Counted from the stretch's first letter, positions 39,397 through 50,483 are shown. The stretch: DNA of 64,000 nt from Oligoflexus sp. (GCA_014377445.1 JACMPP010000018.1:26702-90701), one strand, 5' to 3'. Made by a program: numbers and translations. The notes: generated from the letters alone by a model not told the origin.

Positions 39397-40623
39397 TCAA
39401 CCAAGTTTTTTAGTGAATCTTTCAGCTAGCTTGTCCAAGAACTCATCGGTGCTTAAGAAACTTCCGGCCGGCAGATTGTTGCCGTGGATGTTGATGGCAA
39501 GATCTTTGGTCATAAAGCCGGCTTCGATGGTCTCGACGCACACTTTTTCCAGAGTCTCGGCCCAATGAGTGAGTTCAGGTTGATTATCAAGTTTACCGCG
39601 GTGTGCGAAACCCTGAGTCCACGCGAAGATGCTCGCGATTGGGTTGGTACTCGTGGTTTTGCCTTTTTGGTGTTCGCGGTAGTGACGAGTCACGGTTCCG
39701 TGAGCGGCTTCTGTTTCCATCGTGCGGCCGTTTGGACACAAGAGGACAGAGGCCATCATGCCAAGACTACCAAAACCTTGAGCAACAGTATCGGACTGGA
39801 CGTCTCCGTCGTAGTTCTTACAAGCCCAAACGATACCGCCATCCCATTTCAGAACTTGGGCGACCATGTCATCTATCAAACGGTGTTCGTAAGTCAGGTC
39901 GGCTTTTTCGAACTGAGATTTGAACTCAGCTTCGTAGATTCTTTGGAATGTGTCTTTGAAGCGACCATCGTAGACCTTGAGGATCGTGTTTTTGGTTGAA
40001 AGGTAGACGGGGAAGTTCTTTTGGAGACCATATTGGAAACAGGAACGGGCAAAACCTTCGATCGAATCGTTGGTGTTGTACATGCCCATACCGATACCGG
40101 CGCTTTTGAAGTCGAAAATTTCCCAGGTCTGCTCAGGACCGCCATCGGCAGGCTTGAAGACCATGTTGAGTTTGCCCGCTTTTGGCACATCAATATCAGT
40201 AGCCTTGTACTGATCGGCGTGCGCATGACGACCGACAACGATAGGTCGTTTCCAGTTCGGCACAAGGCGGGGAACGTTGGTACAGATGATCGGCTCACGG
40301 AAGACGGTGCCGCCGAGGATGTTGCGGATCGTGCCGTTCGGGCTCTTCCACATCTTCTTCAGACCGAATTCTTTTACACGTTCTTCATCTGGCGTAATGG
40401 TCGCGCACTTGATGCCGATATCGTACTTGATAATAGCTTCGGCCGCATCTGTCGTGACTTTGTCGTCAGTCGCGTCGCGGTTTTGAATGGAAAGGTCATA
40501 GTATTTAATGTCGGCATCGAGGAAGGGGAAAATCAGTTTGTCTTTGATTTTCTGCCAGATGATGCGGGTCATCTCATCACCGTCGAGTTCGACTACAGGG
40601 TTTTTTACTTTAATTTTTTTCAT
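39397..40623 (-). CDS. icd: NADP-dependent isocitrate dehydrogenase (eukaryote-like dimeric subfamily)
   Basis: [85 protein letters not shown]. Confidence 0.95.
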   Translation of the reverse strand: MKKIKVKNPVVELDGDEMTRIIWQKIKDKLIFPFLDADIKYYDLSIQNRDATDDKVTTDAAEAIIKYDIGIKCATITPDEERVKEFGLKKMWKSPNGTIRNILGGTVFREPIICTNVPRLVPNWKRPIVVGRHAHADQYKATDIDVPKAGKLNMVFKPADGGPEQTWEIFDFKSAGIGMGMYNTNDSIEGFARSCFQYGLQKNFPVYLSTKNTILKVYDGRFKDTFQRIYEAEFKSQFEKADLTYEHRLIDDMVAQVLKWDGGIVWACKNYDGDVQSDTVAQGFGSLGMMASVLLCPNGRTMETEAAHGTVTRHYREHQKGKTTSTNPIASIFAWTQGFAHRGKLDNQPELTHWAETLEKVCVETIEAGFMTKDLAINIHGNNLPAGSFLSTDEFLDKLAERFTKKLG

Positions 40624-40792
40624 GAGTGCCTCTACCTCCACATGGGATCAAATGCGATGGGGAAGTCTAGGATCTTATCAAGATCTTCGCAAGCGTGCAT
40701 CCAGACTGTTTGGGCAAAAAAGGCCGCGAAAAATGCGCCCTGGCGAGTGTCCTCGCCAAGCTGGCCCAATTTTATGAATTGTCGGAGAATTT

Positions 40793-41755
40793 TTAGTTGG
40801 AAAAGTAGTGGATCGAACGGGCGAGGGTGGCGAAGTCACGAAGCGGGTCATTGATATCGATCAATGCCATAATCTCGGTGCGTTTGCCGAGGGACACATT
40901 GCAGACGATGCCGTGGCTCGAATAAAGGATTTTAAAGAGGCCAAGGCCAGCGCCGCTTTTCTTGTCATCGATCAGGCCCTCACCATCTTCGCGCCTCAAG
41001 ACTTTCTTCAGATAGGTGAGCAGGGTCGTCTTTTTCAAAGTTCCGAAAGGATCGGAGCTGGAGATGGCAAGGATTTGACCATCGCAGGCGTAACTCAGCT
41101 CACCGTACTCTTCGGGCTGCAGCACGATCGAATTCATCTGATCGATGTTTTGAAAGCGGGCGATGCCAGCGGCTGCCGGCGCATCATATATTGCGTTCAT
41201 AAGAAGTTCTTCAGTGATCCCAAAGGCTACGCGACTGATGTGTTGCCCGAGGTGACAGGCTTCAGCAAATCTCTGGACTTTGAGATTGAGGCCTTCACGC
41301 TCGGCCGACGAACGAATGACTTCCTTGTGAATCGGCGTGTGGGGCGCAAGATACTTGTCGATGCCAAAGATATCTTTGGTCCGGATCTTTGCCAGCGTGA
41401 CCCTCAACTGATTGACAGTCCAGTTTTCGCGGCCTTTGTTTACTATAATATGATCGATGAGATTGGCTTCCTGCCCTTGCAGGAGCGCCGAGTAGTTCTT
41501 CATTGCGAGATCCGTGACGAGAATACTCTCACCTTTGGGATGCAGCGCACGGAACTGAGTGAAGAGTTCGAAGTCGGGTGCATTCGAAACGAGCAGATCG
41601 ATTTCCGAACGTTGTTTGAGAATGAGGACAGCAGCGCGCGAGTCCGTCACGGATTCTAGCTGATGACCGGACGCCACGACCCGTAGAGCTTCAATGGTCG
41701 GTAGCGGCTTGTAACCACCACTGTCGGCAAATAGTGCAGTCGCTGTCATACCCAT
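40793..41755 (-). CDS. Protein with receiver-like N-terminus and GHKL/HATPase-type C-terminus
   Basis: FGITEELLMNAIYDAP (N-box) and KSGAGLGLFKILYSSHGIVCNVS (G-box). Start uncertain (track 41905). Confidence 0.65.
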   Translation of the reverse strand: MGMTATALFADSGGYKPLPTIEALRVVASGHQLESVTDSRAAVLILKQRSEIDLLVSNAPDFELFTQFRALHPKGESILVTDLAMKNYSALLQGQEANLIDHIIVNKGRENWTVNQLRVTLAKIRTKDIFGIDKYLAPHTPIHKEVIRSSAEREGLNLKVQRFAEACHLGQHISRVAFGITEELLMNAIYDAPAAAGIARFQNIDQMNSIVLQPEEYGELSYACDGQILAISSSDPFGTLKKTTLLTYLKKVLRREDGEGLIDDKKSGAGLGLFKILYSSHGIVCNVSLGKRTEIMALIDINDPLRDFATLARSIHYFSN

Positions 41756-42031
41756 CCCAGTGAGTCTAAGGTGCTGGAACAACTTATAGGAGCGATGATC
41801 TTCGTATTCTGAACAAAGCCAATAACAGTCGTTTTTTCCTGACTTAGTTCTTTCACTATAAACGAAACTGCCTACCAAATCCAGCCAGATTGAAGGAAAG
41901 ATCAAAGGGGTAGTTGACAGTATAGGCCTATGGTTCGTAGAATTTTAGTAAAGCCAAAAAAGCTATTTCTGCTTTCTTCGCGGCGCTTGGGTTCTCAAGC
42001 TGGAAACCTATCATGGAGGTCGGGTTAGGAT

Positions 42032-42688
42032 ATGGAGGCTCTACATCACTATTTTGAGTCGGGTGGATATCCGGTCATGTTTTCGATTCTTGCAACACTC
42101 GTCATCTCATTGGCATTGATTATCGAAAGATCGTACCGCCTGTGGATGGAGTTCGATCTCGTGAATTCGGACGGATTCATGGCCATGGTTCAAAAAATGG
42201 TCATGAATAACTCGATTGAAAACGCGATCCGTCTCTGCAAGAAAGCTCGCCCCAAGCTTTTGCCTTATGTTTTGGCAGAGGGCCTGAAGCGCTCCAACGA
42301 TTCGACTCAAGAGATTTCGAATGCAGTTGATCAAGCGGTTCTCACAGTGGTTCCTAAGATCAACAAGACTGTTTCGTTCCTGGCTACAACCGCGAACGTC
42401 GCAACTCTTCTCGGTCTCCTCGGTACTATCTTCGGTCTGATGCGCTCCTTCGCAGCGGTTGCCAAGGCCACAGGTGCTCAGAAGCAAACTCTTCTCGCTG
42501 AAGGTATCTCAGAAGCTTTGAACGCGACCTCATTTGGTCTCTCCACAGCTCTCTTCTGCCTCTTCTGCTACGGTGTTCTTTCCGCGAAGCAAAAAATCAT
42601 CGTTGATGATGTCAACAAAAACGCAGCGAAGCTGGTTGACTTGCTTTATACACGTAAAATGAAGCTCAAAGGCACCAAAAAAGCCTAA
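42032..42688 (+). CDS. MotA/TolQ/ExbB proton-channel protein (AglR-like)
   Basis: TTANVATLLGLLGTIFGLMRSFAAVAKA...GISEALNATSFGLSTALFCLFCYGVL. Confidence 0.92.
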   Translation: MEALHHYFESGGYPVMFSILATLVISLALIIERSYRLWMEFDLVNSDGFMAMVQKMVMNNSIENAIRLCKKARPKLLPYVLAEGLKRSNDSTQEISNAVDQAVLTVVPKINKTVSFLATTANVATLLGLLGTIFGLMRSFAAVAKATGAQKQTLLAEGISEALNATSFGLSTALFCLFCYGVLSAKQKIIVDDVNKNAAKLVDLLYTRKMKLKGTKKA

Positions 42689-42704
42689 AGCTTAGGAGTC
42701 GATA

Positions 42705-43253
42705 GTGTCATCGCATAAAAAAAGACGGGGTCAGAATAGTGGCGCGGGTCCTGAGACCCCGGAACTCAATGTTATGCCATTTATCGATGTCTTCTCTATG
42801 CTAAATATCTTTCTCCTGGTGTCAGCATCGTTCTTGGGGCTGGGGATTTTGGAAGTCCAAATACCCTTCCTTTCGAACTCTCCTGACGTGAAAGATCCAC
42901 CGAAGCGATCCTATTCGATTCGGATTGATCTGGAAGACGCTCAGGTGAAAGTGACTTCCCTCTGGACCGCAGCGCCGGAAGAGAAGAACGAGAAGACATT
43001 CACCTACGAGCCCGCAGACATCGCGAAATTCCATCAGGAAATGATCGATCTGCGAGTTAAAGTGCCTGAGAATGACAAAGTTACGGTTTATGCGGACAAC
43101 ACGGTGAAGTACGAGCAGTTGATCAAGGTCATCGACAACGTCAAGACCTTGAAAGAGAAGGAACCACCGTTGGCTATCCCGGGTCAAGAAGAGAAGAAGG
43201 GCAACCAAAACTTCATCTTCGAAAAAGTAATTATCGGTAGTGTTATTCTTTAA
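42705..43253 (+). CDS. TolR/ExbD-family protein (AglQ/S-like), copy 1
   Basis: PELNVMPFIDVFSMLNIFLLVSASFLGLGILEVQIP: TolR TM with conserved Asp. Confidence 0.88.
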   Translation: MSSHKKRRGQNSGAGPETPELNVMPFIDVFSMLNIFLLVSASFLGLGILEVQIPFLSNSPDVKDPPKRSYSIRIDLEDAQVKVTSLWTAAPEEKNEKTFTYEPADIAKFHQEMIDLRVKVPENDKVTVYADNTVKYEQLIKVIDNVKTLKEKEPPLAIPGQEEKKGNQNFIFEKVIIGSVIL

Positions 43254-43270
43254 GATAAAGGAGATGGCTT

Positions 43271-43783
43271 ATGGCTTCAGCAGGTGGTGATTCAGGCGAG
43301 ACGTTATCGCTCAACCTCATGCCCATGCTCGATATCTTCAGTATCTTGGTAACATTCCTACTGATGAGTTACTCGACAGATCCGACCAATCACGACGTCG
43401 ATCAGAACCTTGAGTTGCCGGATTCGGTGACCATGGTGACGATGGACGAAGTGCCCGCCATCATCGTCAACAGAAACGAGATTTTTGTGAACAACAAGAA
43501 AATCGTCACTCTGGAAAACGGTAAGGTCCCTGCGGGCGATCTTGCGCAGGGGGCTATCATGCCCGTTTACACCGCGCTCAAAGAAATCGATGATGCCAAC
43601 GCCAAGGTGTTGGCCGATTTCCGCGGTGAAAGTGCCAACGGAGAGAAAAAAGCCAAACCTGGCGAGATCACGATCGAGATGGACAAGAAGCACGACTTTC
43701 AGCTTCTGAAAAGAATTATGCTCTCAGGCCAGCAGGCGAATTTCATCACCTTTAAGCTCTTGGTGGCTAAAGAGTCGATCTAG
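43271..43783 (+). CDS. TolR/ExbD-family protein (AglQ/S-like), copy 2
   Basis: LSLNLMPMLDIFSILVTFLLMSYS...NHDVDQNLELP: TolR TM with conserved Asp. Confidence 0.88.
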   Translation: MASAGGDSGETLSLNLMPMLDIFSILVTFLLMSYSTDPTNHDVDQNLELPDSVTMVTMDEVPAIIVNRNEIFVNNKKIVTLENGKVPAGDLAQGAIMPVYTALKEIDDANAKVLADFRGESANGEKKAKPGEITIEMDKKHDFQLLKRIMLSGQQANFITFKLLVAKESI

Positions 43784-43801
43784 ACCCGAGGAAAGGCAAA
43801 C

Positions 43802-44626
43802 ATGAAGGCCCTTCTGCCTAAATGCGGTAAGTTCTCAAAAGTCGTCCGGGATACGGGCAGGGGTAGCTTGATTGCTCTCCTGGCCTTTGCGTTTCTAGAA
43901 ACCGCTGTGATGACCCGGCCGGTCTTTGCCGAGGACGCAGTTCCTTCAGCAGAAGCCGAGCGATTCAAGAATACTGAGATTCGAGTGATTCGACCTCGGT
44001 ATTTCAATAAATCGAAGCGATTCGAGCTTGGGGCGGCGTTCAATGCCATCATGAACGAGAGCTTCATCTACACCTTCATGGCGACCGGCATCGCCACGTT
44101 CCACCTTAATGAAGAGTGGGCGCTGGAAGGTCAATTGTCCTATGGACTTAATGTCGATCGCGAAGACAAGCGTATCCTCTTTGATGAATTCGACATCAAA
44201 ACCCAAATTTTCCGAACGCAATACCAAATGGAACTGGCCATTCAATACACCCCGATTTACGGGAAATGGCAGCTTCCTTCGGGGCGTTTGATCTATTTCG
44301 ATACCTATCTGACCGCAGGTTTGGGTCAAACCGGTATCGCCTGGAAGTACGACGACTTTTGCGAAGCCCCAACCGGCACCGATGCCGAGGCGCTTCCTGC
44401 CAACGCGGTGAAAGGCTATCCGACCTTTATGGTGGGTGGCGGCCAACGTTATTTTATCAATCGCACCACGTCGTATCGTTTTGAGATCAAGTTTCACCGG
44501 TTTCTATACAATGAAATCGATGCAGAATGTAGCCCGATCAAAGCGCAGGCTTCGGGCACGCAATTTGCCAGCGGTGCACCCCATGATGTCATTACTATCC
44601 TCCTTGGTATCTCACGATTCTTTTAG
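43802..44626 (+). CDS. Outer-membrane beta-barrel protein (GltA/B-like position)
   Basis: Signal peptide (LIALLAFAFLETAVMTRPVFAED), amphipathic strands, aromatic C-terminus GISRFF*. Confidence 0.7.
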   Translation: MKALLPKCGKFSKVVRDTGRGSLIALLAFAFLETAVMTRPVFAEDAVPSAEAERFKNTEIRVIRPRYFNKSKRFELGAAFNAIMNESFIYTFMATGIATFHLNEEWALEGQLSYGLNVDREDKRILFDEFDIKTQIFRTQYQMELAIQYTPIYGKWQLPSGRLIYFDTYLTAGLGQTGIAWKYDDFCEAPTGTDAEALPANAVKGYPTFMVGGGQRYFINRTTSYRFEIKFHRFLYNEIDAECSPIKAQASGTQFASGAPHDVITILLGISRFF

Positions 44627-44640
44627 TTCTTCGAGGGCAT

Positions 44641-46203
44641 ATGGCTAGGAAATCGCGATTCGCAGCAACAATTCTCCTTCTTGCTTGGTCTATGCTGGGG
44701 AGCCAGTCGCTTTTTGCTGATTACAAGCAGGCGAAGGCTCTCTACACCAAGAAGAATTATCCGAAGGCCGCTGAAGCCTTCTTTGAAGTCTATGAAAAAG
44801 GCGCCAACAAGGTTGAGAAACGCAAGGCGGAATGGGGCCTCGCCCAATCCCTTGAGAAGATGAACCTCGCTTATTCGGCTTCCAAGTACTACAGCGTGAT
44901 CGTCAGACGGGGTCGGGTAGCCGATAACCCGTTTTTCCGCTCGGCGCTCGAAGAATTGGGCAAGATCAACAGCCGGATCAGTCTCGGTCAATCGCACATC
45001 GTGCAGCTCTTCAAGACCGAGATCAGGCTCTCCGACGTTCCCGGTCCCGCACGCGGCTTCTATTTCTACTACAAAGGCGTAGAAGCTTTCAGTGACAAGG
45101 CCCTTGAGACAGCGGACAAACATTTTGAAATGGTGCCTGCCGGTAGTCCCTACCAGTTGGGCGCTTTGTTTCATCAGGGCGTAATCGCCAACCTTCAGGG
45201 TCGCCACTCACGGGCGATCGCTCTTTTCGAAAAAGTACTGGCCGGTACTCGGGAGCGTCCTGAGTACAAAGAGCTGCAAGAGATGTCTCTTATGAACATC
45301 GCGCGGGTCAACTACGAGATCAAACGCTTCACTGAGGCGATCTCCTACTATGGCCAAATTCCACGCGATTCAGAAAACTGGCTCGACGCTATCTGGGAAT
45401 CCTCATGGGCGTTCTTCTTTATTGAGAAGTTCAATAACACTCTCGGGAACATCCATACGATTCACTCGCCCTTCTTTGAGAATCGTTTCTATCCCGAGGC
45501 GTATATCCTTCAGGCGATCACATTCCTCAGAATGTGCCGCTTCGATCAGGTGAAAGAGTCGATGAAACGCTTCAAAGATCGCTACCAGCCGGTCTTTGGT
45601 GATGTGCGTGGGATGATGAACCGCTACAAAGGCGATCCCAAAGGCTTCTTCAAGTTTATCTATGACTACCGTACAGGATCATTGACGAGCTACCGCAAAG
45701 CTGAAGAGATCGTGAAGAAACTGTCTCAGGTCGACGCCTTCAAAGAAGCGATGGATACCATTCGCTTTACGGATCGCGAATTGAATACTTTGAAGTCCAA
45801 AGGCGCGAGCTGGAAGGGTGGGGCTCTGTTAGAGGATATCACCGGTTTCCTTGAATCCAAAAAATCAGCTGCGATTCTCGATGCCGGCCAACGTGTTTAT
45901 AAAGAAGGCAGCACTTACTACACACAGCTCCTCGATCTGTCCAACCAGACCAAGTTGATCGTGGCCGAGATGCAGCTTGGTAAACTCGCCAACCTTCGGG
46001 CCCTCATTAGTATTTCGGATGCCGATAAGAAAGCTCAGTTTATCGGTGGTCTTCAGTCGATGAATATTAACCAAACCTTGGAGTTCTGGCCTTTTGAAGG
46101 CGAATACTGGGAAGACGAACTTGGCTTCTATGTCTACAACATGCCAAGCAAGTGCGTTTCTCAGAAAGATGCTGATAAAGAAAAATCCGGACCTTCAGAA
46201 TAA
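44641..46203 (+). CDS. Exported TPR protein
   Basis: Signal FAATILLLAWSMLGSQSLFAD; TPR-like AKALYTKKNYPKAAEAFFEVYEKG, HFEMVPAGSPYQLGALFHQGVIANLQGRHSRAIALFEKVL. Confidence 0.8.
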   Translation: MARKSRFAATILLLAWSMLGSQSLFADYKQAKALYTKKNYPKAAEAFFEVYEKGANKVEKRKAEWGLAQSLEKMNLAYSASKYYSVIVRRGRVADNPFFRSALEELGKINSRISLGQSHIVQLFKTEIRLSDVPGPARGFYFYYKGVEAFSDKALETADKHFEMVPAGSPYQLGALFHQGVIANLQGRHSRAIALFEKVLAGTRERPEYKELQEMSLMNIARVNYEIKRFTEAISYYGQIPRDSENWLDAIWESSWAFFFIEKFNNTLGNIHTIHSPFFENRFYPEAYILQAITFLRMCRFDQVKESMKRFKDRYQPVFGDVRGMMNRYKGDPKGFFKFIYDYRTGSLTSYRKAEEIVKKLSQVDAFKEAMDTIRFTDRELNTLKSKGASWKGGALLEDITGFLESKKSAAILDAGQRVYKEGSTYYTQLLDLSNQTKLIVAEMQLGKLANLRALISISDADKKAQFIGGLQSMNINQTLEFWPFEGEYWEDELGFYVYNMPSKCVSQKDADKEKSGPSE

Positions 46204-46225
46204 TAGTGTTTGATAAGGGATTTCT

Positions 46226-49200
46226 ATGCGCTTTCTGCTCGTCACATTGTTGTTGCTGGGACTTGGCTTAAGTCCTGTCGCCCTAAAGGCGCAGGAGCAA
46301 AAGCGTTCGGTTTTGAAAGTTGAGGAGCGTAAACGCGAGAAAAGCGGTGTGGATGCGAAGAAGCCGCCTCAACTCCGCCGTTCAGCTGTCTTTGCGATGC
46401 AAGTCGAAAAAAAGCTGATCACCGGTATTGATAAAACAACTTCCTATCTCGAGAAAACTGCGAAGAGCCTGCCACCCAAGTCGCCGCAGCGCCTCCAGAT
46501 ACTCGAGCGTATTTTGAACCTTCATATGGAACAAGCCACCTACGTTCGTTCCGAAGAGGAACGGGATTTCGATAAGCGTTGGAAAGCCTGGCAAGGTGTC
46601 GGTAAGAAAGGCGCTGAGCCACGCCTTTCAACGGCCAAATCCATGGGTCACTGGAAAAAGGTCATCAGTCAGACGTCTGAGATCCTCACCGAGTACCCCC
46701 GCAGTGAAAACGCGGATCAGATCACTTATAACAAGGCCGTCGCTCTCCAATACCTTGGCAAGGAAAAGGATTCGGCCCGTATCTTCACACAGTTGATTCA
46801 GCAGTATCCCAACTCAGCGATCGCCGGTGATGCTTACGCGTCGCTCGGAGACTTCTACTTTGACCGTAACGACTTTTCGAGCGCCAAAGGCAACTTTAGC
46901 AAAGCTTTGAAATACAAAAGGTCGAAACGCTACCTCTGGTCGATGTTCAAACTCGGCTGGTGTTCCTACAACTTGAGCGATTACAAAGGGAGTTTGACCT
47001 ACTGGAAACAACTCGTTCTGCTCGCCAAGGGTAGCTCAGGCCAGGACGCAAACTTACGTGAAGAAGCTCTCCGCGACATGGTTTATGCCTTTGCGGAATT
47101 GAAAATGATCGACGAAGCGATCGCTTACTACCGTGCGAACGGTGGCGTTCAGTACATCGGTCCCTTCCTGACCCTTCTCGCTCAGATCCTCTCGGATCAG
47201 GGCGCTTATGCTCAGGCGATCTCGGTTCTCAAACGCTTCCAGAGTTTGGTGCCAAACGATCCGGAAGGCGCGAACGCACAAAAAGAAGTCATTAGTCTCT
47301 ACGCAGCCTTGGGCACAATGCCTAAGGTGTGGGTTGAACTTGAGCGTTATGCCTTGCAATACGGCGCTACCTCGGCCTGGGCCAAAGCGAACGATCCGAA
47401 ACTCGTTCTCGAGACTCAAAATGAAATCAAAGATCAAATGATCTACTACTCGACCCTGACCCACCAAAACGCAATCAAAGATGACAACCGCGAGGGCAAC
47501 CTCGAGGCGAAGAAGGGTTATCTCCTCTTTATCAAGTACTTCCCGAAAGCACGCGAAGTCACGGCCATCAAGTACTACGTGGCTGATATCGAGTACTACA
47601 TGAAGGATTACAAATCTGCGGGACGTTACTATCTCGAGATCGCCAGTCTGGGCAAAGCCAACGCGATCAAATACATCGGTAAGGCTGACAAAGGTGAGAA
47701 CATTCACAAAGAAACGTCCGTCAACATGGTGAACGCTTTTGTTAAAGACTTCGAACCTGAATTCAAAGTTCTTAAAAAGGAAAAGCCTGACTTCACCAAA
47801 CCCAAACCCATCTCGGTGCGAGCCCGCAACTATGCCAAGGCCTGTAGCAAATACGTGGAATGGTATCCGGAAGACAAAGAGCGCGTGAAGAGTTGTGACA
47901 TCGGTGTCACCGATGTGTTCTATCACTCGGCTCAAAAAGAGAACGCCATCAAGTACCTTAAGAATGTGGCTGTGAAGTATTCAAGTGCCAAGGAAGGCCA
48001 GAACGCAGTCGATTCTTTGATTCCGATCGTTAAGAACGATCGTCAGGCGCTCCTGACAACGGCCAGCTTTCTCCTGAAAGTACCTGAGTACCGAAACGGC
48101 AAAGTCGGCCAGGATTTGCGCAACATTCAACGGGGCGCTGAGAAAGAAGACATTGCCAAGGAAAGCGATGTGTTCAAACGCGGTCAACGGTCCGAAGCGC
48201 AGGCGCGTAAATACCCAACCGATCCGGATGTCGATAAACTTTGGTATAACGCTGCGGTCGATTATCTGAAAGCCGGAGCGATCTCGCAGGCGATCACAGC
48301 TTACCTCGTGATCGTGACCAAGTTCCCCGACAAGCCGCAGGCCAAGGATTCTTTGCTTCAGGTCGGGCAGATTTACGAAAAACAACTGGAATACGAAAAA
48401 GCCTCTGAGTACTACACCGTATTTGCGAATAAATATCCGAAAGAGAAGGAAGCGGGTCCGGCTTTGGCCACTGCTTGCGAACTTCAGATTGCTTTGAACA
48501 CAGCGAAGGCACTCTCGGCCTGCAATGCTTATGCAGCGAAAGAACCAGCGGGCGCTCAGGGCTTTACGGAAGAACTGATCGAAGGGGCCGAACGCGCAAA
48601 ACGCACCGAGCAACTCGTGACGATCATCAAGACGCAATACCTGAACAAGTTTAAACTCAATCCGAATCAGCAGATCGTGGCTTACTACCGCATCTACCGT
48701 TCGGGTTCAGGCGAAGCCGCTCAGGCGGCCCAACAGATTCGCGCTATCTTCAATCAGAACTCCTCGGCGGTGTCGGGTGAAGCTGTTCGTTACGTAGGGG
48801 AACTCGCTTACAAAGAAGTCGAAGGTGTGGTACCCCGCTTCATGAAACTCGGCCTTGCCGGTGGAACTGTCGACAACCTCGCGAAGTCGATCGAAAACAA
48901 AGGCGTTGGTCTGCAGCAAGTTGAGCAACAACTGAGTAAAGTCGTGAACACGAAAGACCCTTACTGGGGTGTTGCGGCTCTCTACCAACTCGGTCTGGCG
49001 AACGAACATTTTGCTGAGATTCTGGCCAATCCACCTGCAATTCAGGGCGCGAGCAAAGAGGAGGTCATGAAAGAACTGGCACCTCAGATTGCCGGCCGCA
49101 AGCAGGAAGCTATGAAGTGGTACAAAACCGCTCAGGATACGGTCTCGCAATTCAAAGTGTATAACGATTGGTCCATCCGGGTCCTGGCGGGTGTCAACCG

Positions 49201-49306
49201 CCTCTCCGGCAAAAAGCTTCAGTTCGACGACTATGTGGTCTCGCCTGACTTTATGGGATCGGAATTGGCTGGCAGCATGACCTCTAGCCTGAAAGGAGAT
49301 AAATAA
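46226..49306 (+). CDS. Large exported TPR protein (GltD/AgnA-like position)
   Basis: 1026 aa; signal; many TPR repeats (e.g. NADQITYNKAVALQYLGKEKDSARIFTQLIQQYPNSAIAGDAYASLGDFYFDRNDFSSAKGNFSKAL). Confidence 0.85.
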   Translation: MRFLLVTLLLLGLGLSPVALKAQEQKRSVLKVEERKREKSGVDAKKPPQLRRSAVFAMQVEKKLITGIDKTTSYLEKTAKSLPPKSPQRLQILERILNLHMEQATYVRSEEERDFDKRWKAWQGVGKKGAEPRLSTAKSMGHWKKVISQTSEILTEYPRSENADQITYNKAVALQYLGKEKDSARIFTQLIQQYPNSAIAGDAYASLGDFYFDRNDFSSAKGNFSKALKYKRSKRYLWSMFKLGWCSYNLSDYKGSLTYWKQLVLLAKGSSGQDANLREEALRDMVYAFAELKMIDEAIAYYRANGGVQYIGPFLTLLAQILSDQGAYAQAISVLKRFQSLVPNDPEGANAQKEVISLYAALGTMPKVWVELERYALQYGATSAWAKANDPKLVLETQNEIKDQMIYYSTLTHQNAIKDDNREGNLEAKKGYLLFIKYFPKAREVTAIKYYVADIEYYMKDYKSAGRYYLEIASLGKANAIKYIGKADKGENIHKETSVNMVNAFVKDFEPEFKVLKKEKPDFTKPKPISVRARNYAKACSKYVEWYPEDKERVKSCDIGVTDVFYHSAQKENAIKYLKNVAVKYSSAKEGQNAVDSLIPIVKNDRQALLTTASFLLKVPEYRNGKVGQDLRNIQRGAEKEDIAKESDVFKRGQRSEAQARKYPTDPDVDKLWYNAAVDYLKAGAISQAITAYLVIVTKFPDKPQAKDSLLQVGQIYEKQLEYEKASEYYTVFANKYPKEKEAGPALATACELQIALNTAKALSACNAYAAKEPAGAQGFTEELIEGAERAKRTEQLVTIIKTQYLNKFKLNPNQQIVAYYRIYRSGSGEAAQAAQQIRAIFNQNSSAVSGEAVRYVGELAYKEVEGVVPRFMKLGLAGGTVDNLAKSIENKGVGLQQVEQQLSKVVNTKDPYWGVAALYQLGLANEHFAEILANPPAIQGASKEEVMKELAPQIAGRKQEAMKWYKTAQDTVSQFKVYNDWSIRVLAGVNRLSGKKLQFDDYVVSPDFMGSELAGSMTSSLKGDK

Positions 49307-50445
49307 TGAAATCTCTTTGGCAAGTCAGTCTCCTGGCCTTTCTCGTCGTATCCTGTGCGACGACTGATAAAAAAGGTGGCAAAGCGGATTCCTCCTCGTC
49401 TTCGAAAGACGATGACGACAAGGATGACAAGAAAGACGGCGATAAGGGCGACGAGGCCTACGTCTCATCGGGCTTCTCGACCTTCACTTATAGTCTGACG
49501 AATAATGGTTTGACGTCTTTCACGGTGAATTCCTCCAAGGCCAAGGGCATGGCGGATGATCTGGACGGCAAACTGAAAAATCCGACTTCCAAGGATCGCA
49601 AGGAGTTCATCGCCTTGATGGCTGCGAAGCGTCTGGCGGGTGAGGGTGTCCTCCCCGTATTTCAGGTGGCCAAACGCCTGATGGTTGTCGAGATGAAAGA
49701 CAACATCAAAAAGAATATGCCAGAAGTCGCGATGCTCGAGCTGGCCTTGGCATCGATTCACTCCAAGCAGATTCCGATGGCCGAACACTGGATCGGCAAA
49801 CTCCTTCAATCCAAAAACCCGAAGACCAAGGCCGCGGCTTTGAACGCTCAGGGCATGATCGCTCTGCTCGATAACCGTCTGCCGGAAGCTGTGGCTTTTT
49901 GGAACGACGCTTTGAAAGCCAAAAGTGATTACGAACCTTCCCGATTGAACATCGCTTTCACGGCACTGCGTTACGGCGATGTGAAAACAGCCAAAGCCAT
50001 GTTTCAAGGTGTGAACCAGGACTGGTTCGTTCAAACGGGTATGATGCAGGTTGAGCGACTGAGCGATAATGCTTCGGAAGCTGCCAGCCTCTGTAAATCG
50101 ATTCTTGAGAAAAAGCCAAATTATAAGCCGGCTCTCTTCAGTTGTGCCCTCAACGAGTATCAGGGTCTCGGTAATCTCGCGAAAGCGCGTACCGATCTTG
50201 AGCATGTGGCAAAGTCGGGTGGCGGACCTTCTTCGATCGACGAAAAAACTTTCCTGGTTTTGGGTAAAATCGAAAAAGAACTCTACGTTCAGCAACAAAA
50301 AGATGGGGCCGCGAAGGCCGCCGCAGCCAATGCCGCCGCTAAGGCGAAGGCCGCTGCCGCCGCACCAGCCCCTACTTCTGCGGCGCCCGCTGCACCCGCA
50401 GCCCCCGCGAGCGGTGAAAAAGCCGCTCCGCCTCCTGAAAAGTAA
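49306..50445 (+). CDS. TPR lipoprotein with Ala/Pro-rich tail (GltE-like position)
   Basis: MKSLWQVSLLAFLVVSCATTDKK lipobox; start codon overlaps previous stop. Confidence 0.85.
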   Translation: MKSLWQVSLLAFLVVSCATTDKKGGKADSSSSSKDDDDKDDKKDGDKGDEAYVSSGFSTFTYSLTNNGLTSFTVNSSKAKGMADDLDGKLKNPTSKDRKEFIALMAAKRLAGEGVLPVFQVAKRLMVVEMKDNIKKNMPEVAMLELALASIHSKQIPMAEHWIGKLLQSKNPKTKAAALNAQGMIALLDNRLPEAVAFWNDALKAKSDYEPSRLNIAFTALRYGDVKTAKAMFQGVNQDWFVQTGMMQVERLSDNASEAASLCKSILEKKPNYKPALFSCALNEYQGLGNLAKARTDLEHVAKSGGGPSSIDEKTFLVLGKIEKELYVQQQKDGAAKAAAANAAAKAKAAAAAPAPTSAAPAAPAAPASGEKAAPPPEK

Positions 50446-50455
50446 AGATGCCAAG

Positions 50456-50483
50456 GCCCGCAGCGATTTGCGGGTCTTTTTTT
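50456..50483 (+). terminator. Rho-independent terminator
   Basis: GCCCGCAgcgattTGCGGGT + T7. Confidence 0.75.

Noticed and set aside
47054-48637. 293-aa and 218-aa minus-strand ORFs
   Set aside because: Antisense to the large TPR gene; composition typical of shadow ORFs.
49465-50454. 329-aa minus-strand ORF
   Set aside because: Antisense to the TPR lipoprotein gene.
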